Source of the DNA: CAYOHP01 sp964403795 [NCBI: uncultured bacterium]
Lineage (GTDB): Bacteria > Muiribacteriota > UBA6191 > CAZXTJ01
Length of the DNA stretch: 8,819 bases
Assembly: GCA_964403795.1 (NCBI GenBank)
Contig: CAYOHP010000056.1
Span: 28,996 to 37,814 of the forward strand
Direction: 5' to 3'
Position 1 is the first letter of the stretch. Every line of letters begins with the position of its first letter. Shown here piece after piece: positions 5,968 through 8,819 of the stretch. A model generated the notes under the pieces. That model was not told the DNA's origin and ran no database searches. It saw only the letters and a list, made by a program, of their open reading frames with translations. Position numbers and translations under genes: made by a program.

Positions 5968-7536
5968 GTGAACCTCGCCGATTTCCTTCCCGAGCCACTC
6001 CGGACCTCGTACCAATTCGAGGGCGTCCTGGGACGGGGCGCCATGGGAGTGGTGCTCTCGGCCCGCGACCGCACCACCGGCGAGGCGGTCGCCATCAAGC
6101 TGGTCGCCCGGGATGCCGATAGCCTCTCGCTCGATCGCCTCCGGCGGGAGGCCCGTTTGCTGGAGCGCCTGGACCACCCGCATGTGGTCCGGGTCCTGGC
6201 CCACGGCGAATCCCCCCAGGGACCATGGCTCATGATGGAGCGCGTCCCCGGTAGGGACCTCTCCAGCGACCCTCCCGACGATCCCCTCCCGGTACTCCTC
6301 GAGGTCGGGGCAGCCCTGGATGCCGTGCATGCCGCGGGCGTCCTCCACCGCGACGTGAAGCCCGCCAACATCCTGCTCGCCCCCGGGCGCGGCGCGGTGC
6401 TGGTCGACTTCGGCCTCGCCTGGCGGCCCGAGATGACCCGGATCACGGCCACCGGCGCGGTCCCCGGCACCCTGGCGGCGCTGGCTCCGGAACGGATCCG
6501 GGGGGAGCCGGCGAGCGCCGCCACCGACTGGTACGCGCTCGGGGTCACCGGCTTCACCCTGTGCGAGGGCCGGCTTCCCTACGAGACCAAGGATCTCTCG
6601 GCGGTGATGGCCGGCCGCCCCCTGCCCCCACCGGAGTTCCGGAGTCTCGACCCGGACTCTCCCCGGGCTCGCATGCTCCGTGCCCTGCTGGCCCCGGATC
6701 CGGAGGACCGCCCGGCCTCGGTCGCCCAATTGAAGAGGATCCTCGATGGCGGCCCTCTCCCTTCGGCCCAGCGGGTACCCGCCCGTCCGCTCCCGGCTTC
6801 GCCGGCCCTGCAGACCTCGCCCGGGAGTTCCCGGCGCGGCCCGCTGGCTGCCGCCCTGGCCGCGGCTACCCTGCTCCTCGGACTGCGACTGGGCGGCCCC
6901 CCCGAAGTCCCTCCGGAAGGGCCTTCCCCGCCTTCACCGCCGGCCGCGGTCCCCGGCCGGGCACCACGCCTCCTGGCGCCGCCTCCTCCGCCACCTCTCC
7001 TCGAGGTCGCGGCATCCCGGGACCCGGTCGCGAGGCCGACGACCTCACCGACCACGATTTCCCCGGGGACGCCCCGCTTTGCCCCACTGCTCCTGGTCCA
7101 GGCAGAGACGGCGGCGGCTCCCCCGCCGGGAGCCGCACCGGAGGCAGCGCCGGAAGAGGCCGGGTACGCTCCCGCCGAGCCGAACCCCGGAGTCCAAGCG
7201 GGTCCGGACCCCGCCGCCGGCTCCCGCCCCACCGTTGCAGACGCCGTTCCCGACCCTCCTGCCTGCCCGCCCTCTCGGCCCGGGGATCCCCAGAGGGCCT
7301 TCGCCCGGGCCCGATGCCTGCGCCAGGCCGGCGCCCCCGACGGACCCGGGAGCGAAGCGCGGGAGCTGCTCGTCGACGGTGCCCTCCTGGGGCACGAGGC
7401 CTCCATCCTGGAGCTGTCGGACCTGCTCCTCGCCGAGGGAGGCGAGGCGACCCGGGAGGCCGCCAACTGGCTCGAGCGCGCCGCCCGCGAAGGGTCGGAG
7501 GTCGCGGCCCGGCGGCTGGCCTCCTTGGGGCGGTGA
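5968..7536 (+). CDS. Transmembrane Ser/Thr protein kinase with extracytoplasmic Sel1/TPR-like C-terminus
   Basis: This 522-residue Hanks-type (PknB-like) kinase starts at GTG. The catalytic domain spans about 15-272 and has the full active set: glycine loop GRGAMG (22-27), Lys44 in AIK, Glu61 in the C-helix, HRDVKPAN (127-134) with catalytic Asp129, DFG (147-149), APE (173-175) and DWYALG. The stretch before APE reads PGTLAALAPE in place of the usual GTPxYMAPE, so the P+1 loop is unusual. After a Pro-rich juxtamembrane stretch there is one membrane helix at about 292-308. A Pro/Ala/Glu-rich spacer follows, then helices at 441-522 ending in NWLERAAREGSEVAARRLAS, which resemble Sel1 repeats, a protein-binding module that would lie outside the cytoplasm. 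Two cysteines (433, 450) sit in that outer part. The GTG lies 22 bases after the pilin-like stop without a clear ribosome site, suggesting translation coupled to the upstream gene. The protein substrates are unknown. Confidence 0.92.
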   Translation: MNLADFLPEPLRTSYQFEGVLGRGAMGVVLSARDRTTGEAVAIKLVARDADSLSLDRLRREARLLERLDHPHVVRVLAHGESPQGPWLMMERVPGRDLSSDPPDDPLPVLLEVGAALDAVHAAGVLHRDVKPANILLAPGRGAVLVDFGLAWRPEMTRITATGAVPGTLAALAPERIRGEPASAATDWYALGVTGFTLCEGRLPYETKDLSAVMAGRPLPPPEFRSLDPDSPRARMLRALLAPDPEDRPASVAQLKRILDGGPLPSAQRVPARPLPASPALQTSPGSSRRGPLAAALAAATLLLGLRLGGPPEVPPEGPSPPSPPAAVPGRAPRLLAPPPPPPLLEVAASRDPVARPTTSPTTISPGTPRFAPLLLVQAETAAAPPPGAAPEAAPEEAGYAPAEPNPGVQAGPDPAAGSRPTVADAVPDPPACPPSRPGDPQRAFARARCLRQAGAPDGPGSEARELLVDGALLGHEASILELSDLLLAEGGEATREAANWLERAAREGSEVAARRLASLGR

Positions 7537-8819
7537 GGGTCACGCAACCGGAAGACCTCGGCCTCCCGGAGGACCTGCGGGCCCGTTTCGTGGCGCGCCG
7601 CCTGCTGGGCCGGGGAGGCTTCGGGAGGGTCCTCCTGGCCGAGGACCGGAGCCTCCTCCGGGAGGTCGCGCTCAAGCTCCTCGATCCCGATCCCGGGGAG
7701 GCCACCGGCGGAGTGGACCGGTTCGAGCGCGAGGCGCGACTCACGGCTCGCATCGAACACCCGGGAGTGGTCCGCGTCTTCGACCACGGGCGGACCGAAG
7801 ACGGCACCCGCTACCTCGTCTACGAGTTCCTGCCCGGAGCCGACCTGGCGACCATCCTCGATCGGAGTCGGAAGCTGCCCCCCGCCGAAGTGATCTCGCT
7901 GGTGGGCGAGGTGGCCGAGGCCCTGGCCGCGGCCCACGAGAAGGGCATCGTCCACCGGGACGTGAAGCCCCAGAACGTGCTGCGCGACCCCGCGGGCCGC
8001 CATGTCCTCGTCGACTTCGGGATCGCCCGCGACCCGTCGGCGACCACCCGGGCCACCGCCGAGGGAATGCTGCTCGGGACACCCGGGTACATGCCTCCGG
8101 AGGTACTGGTAGGCGGGAAGCCGCCCGGCCCCCCCGCCGACACCTATGCGCTCGCCGCCATGGCCGCCGAGCTGGTGACCGGCAGACCGCCCTACGGGAC
8201 CGCCGATCCCCGGGAGATCCTGTCGGCGGTGCTCGGCGGTTCCCGCCTCCCGGATCCGGAGACCCGCCGACGCCTCCCCGAGGGCTGGCTCGCGTGGCTC
8301 GCACCGGCCCTGGCCGAGCGCCCCGAGGACCGGCCCATCGACCTGCGGGGTTGGGCCGCGTCGGCACCCGGCCCGTCTCCGTCGCGAAGCGAGGTCACCG
8401 TCGCCCTCTCGCCTGGGACGGGACCCTCGGCGCCGACCCTGGCCATCGCCCCGCGACGCCCGACGACCGGGCGGGCAGCCGACCCGACGGCTCCAGGACC
8501 GCCCCCCCATGGCCGACGCGCCCCGCTCCTGGTCGGCCTCGCGGCAGCCGCCTTCGCCCTCGCCTGGGCCTCCCGCACTCCGGCCCCCGACCCGTCTGCG
8601 AAGGGAGCCGGAGTGCAGGCCGGGACCTCGCTCCCCGGCCCGACCCGGGAGCCCGACCCCGTCGAGCCCCCCGCACATCCCGCCTGGAGCGAGTTCCGGA
8701 TCCGCCTGGCCGAGCTGTCCAGGAATCACCCCGAGACCGGAGGGGAGTTCGTCCTCCCTGCCCCGGGCCCGGAACGCGGGGAGCATCTCGACCTGGTCGC
8801 GGCCGAGGTCATCGATCCG
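7533..8819 (+). CDS. Second transmembrane Ser/Thr protein kinase (3' end outside window)
   Basis: 429 codons are present and the frame is still open at the right edge. The GTG start overlaps the previous stop as GTGA, the classic arrangement for translational coupling. The kinase domain spans about 20-275: glycine loop GRGGFG (26-31), Lys48 in ALK, Glu67, HRDVKPQN (141-148) with catalytic Asp143, DFG (161-163), and the activation-segment end GTPGYMPPE (182-190), so it should be active. DTYALA replaces the usual DxxxLG, a small change. A Pro/Ser/Thr linker (about 278-327) leads to one membrane helix at about 330-347 (APLLVGLAAAAFALAWAS), then a Pro-rich outer segment and the start of another domain (AWSEFRIRLAELSRNHP) that the window cuts. 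No PASTA repeat is visible in the part seen. It is related to the upstream kinase but clearly diverged, so this is an old duplication or independent recruitment rather than a recent copy. Confidence 0.92.
   Translation, partial: MRVTQPEDLGLPEDLRARFVARRLLGRGGFGRVLLAEDRSLLREVALKLLDPDPGEATGGVDRFEREARLTARIEHPGVVRVFDHGRTEDGTRYLVYEFLPGADLATILDRSRKLPPAEVISLVGEVAEALAAAHEKGIVHRDVKPQNVLRDPAGRHVLVDFGIARDPSATTRATAEGMLLGTPGYMPPEVLVGGKPPGPPADTYALAAMAAELVTGRPPYGTADPREILSAVLGGSRLPDPETRRRLPEGWLAWLAPALAERPEDRPIDLRGWAASAPGPSPSRSEVTVALSPGTGPSAPTLAIAPRRPTTGRAADPTAPGPPPHGRRAPLLVGLAAAAFALAWASRTPAPDPSAKGAGVQAGTSLPGPTREPDPVEPPAHPAWSEFRIRLAELSRNHPETGGEFVLPAPGPERGEHLDLVAAEVIDP

Noticed and set aside
3681-6557. Minus-strand open frame of 958 codons spanning ilvE, the pilin-like gene and the first kinase gene
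   Set aside because: It runs antisense to or out of frame with three genes that have clear motifs, its product is low-complexity Gly/Arg/Pro, and long stop-free antisense frames are expected at this base composition.
6579-8786. Minus-strand open frame of 735 codons opposite the two kinase genes
   Set aside because: Both kinases carry complete catalytic motifs on the plus strand; the antisense product is Gly/Arg-rich filler.

Overview
The window is very GC-rich bacterial DNA (above 70% G+C by eye, with C or G at almost every third codon position). It is densely coding, with seven genes separated by at most about 100 bases. Four of the seven starts are GTG or TTG. Transmembrane Hanks-type Ser/Thr kinases, a TPR-linked gluzincin peptidase and a stand-alone prepilin-like protein suggest a planctomycete-like or other large-genome, GC-rich environmental bacterium. 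No marker gene fixes the taxon, so that placement is a weak inference.

Layout from left to right: (1) A long minus-strand gene leaves the left edge. It encodes an N-terminally anchored TPR protein ending in a peptidase-MA-like zinc metalloprotease domain (HELVH plus WFTEGLA). (2) Divergently, after only 38 bases, comes a plus-strand pair: an unrecognised 305-residue protein and, 17 bases on, a 128-residue membrane-anchored protein with a possible HEAT-like repeat. (3) Convergent to these, with a 7-base gap, is a complete branched-chain amino acid aminotransferase (ilvE) on the minus strand. (4) Divergent from ilvE, across a 103-base spacer, is a plus-strand set of three: a large prepilin-like protein with proline-rich and alanine-rich tails, then two membrane-spanning Ser/Thr protein kinases. 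The first kinase has a Sel1/TPR-like C-terminus outside the membrane. The second overlaps it by a GTGA start/stop junction and runs off the right edge.

ilvE is the only obvious housekeeping gene. The most interesting unit is the pilin-like protein/kinase/kinase set, which has the layout of one transcript. It could be an envelope signalling cassette in which a surface or periplasmic pilin-like protein is linked with two transmembrane kinases, but that link is inference from gene order only. No RNA gene, mobile element, CRISPR array, convincing promoter or terminator hairpin was seen. Many long open frames opposite or out of phase with the real genes are by-products of the base composition and are left out.
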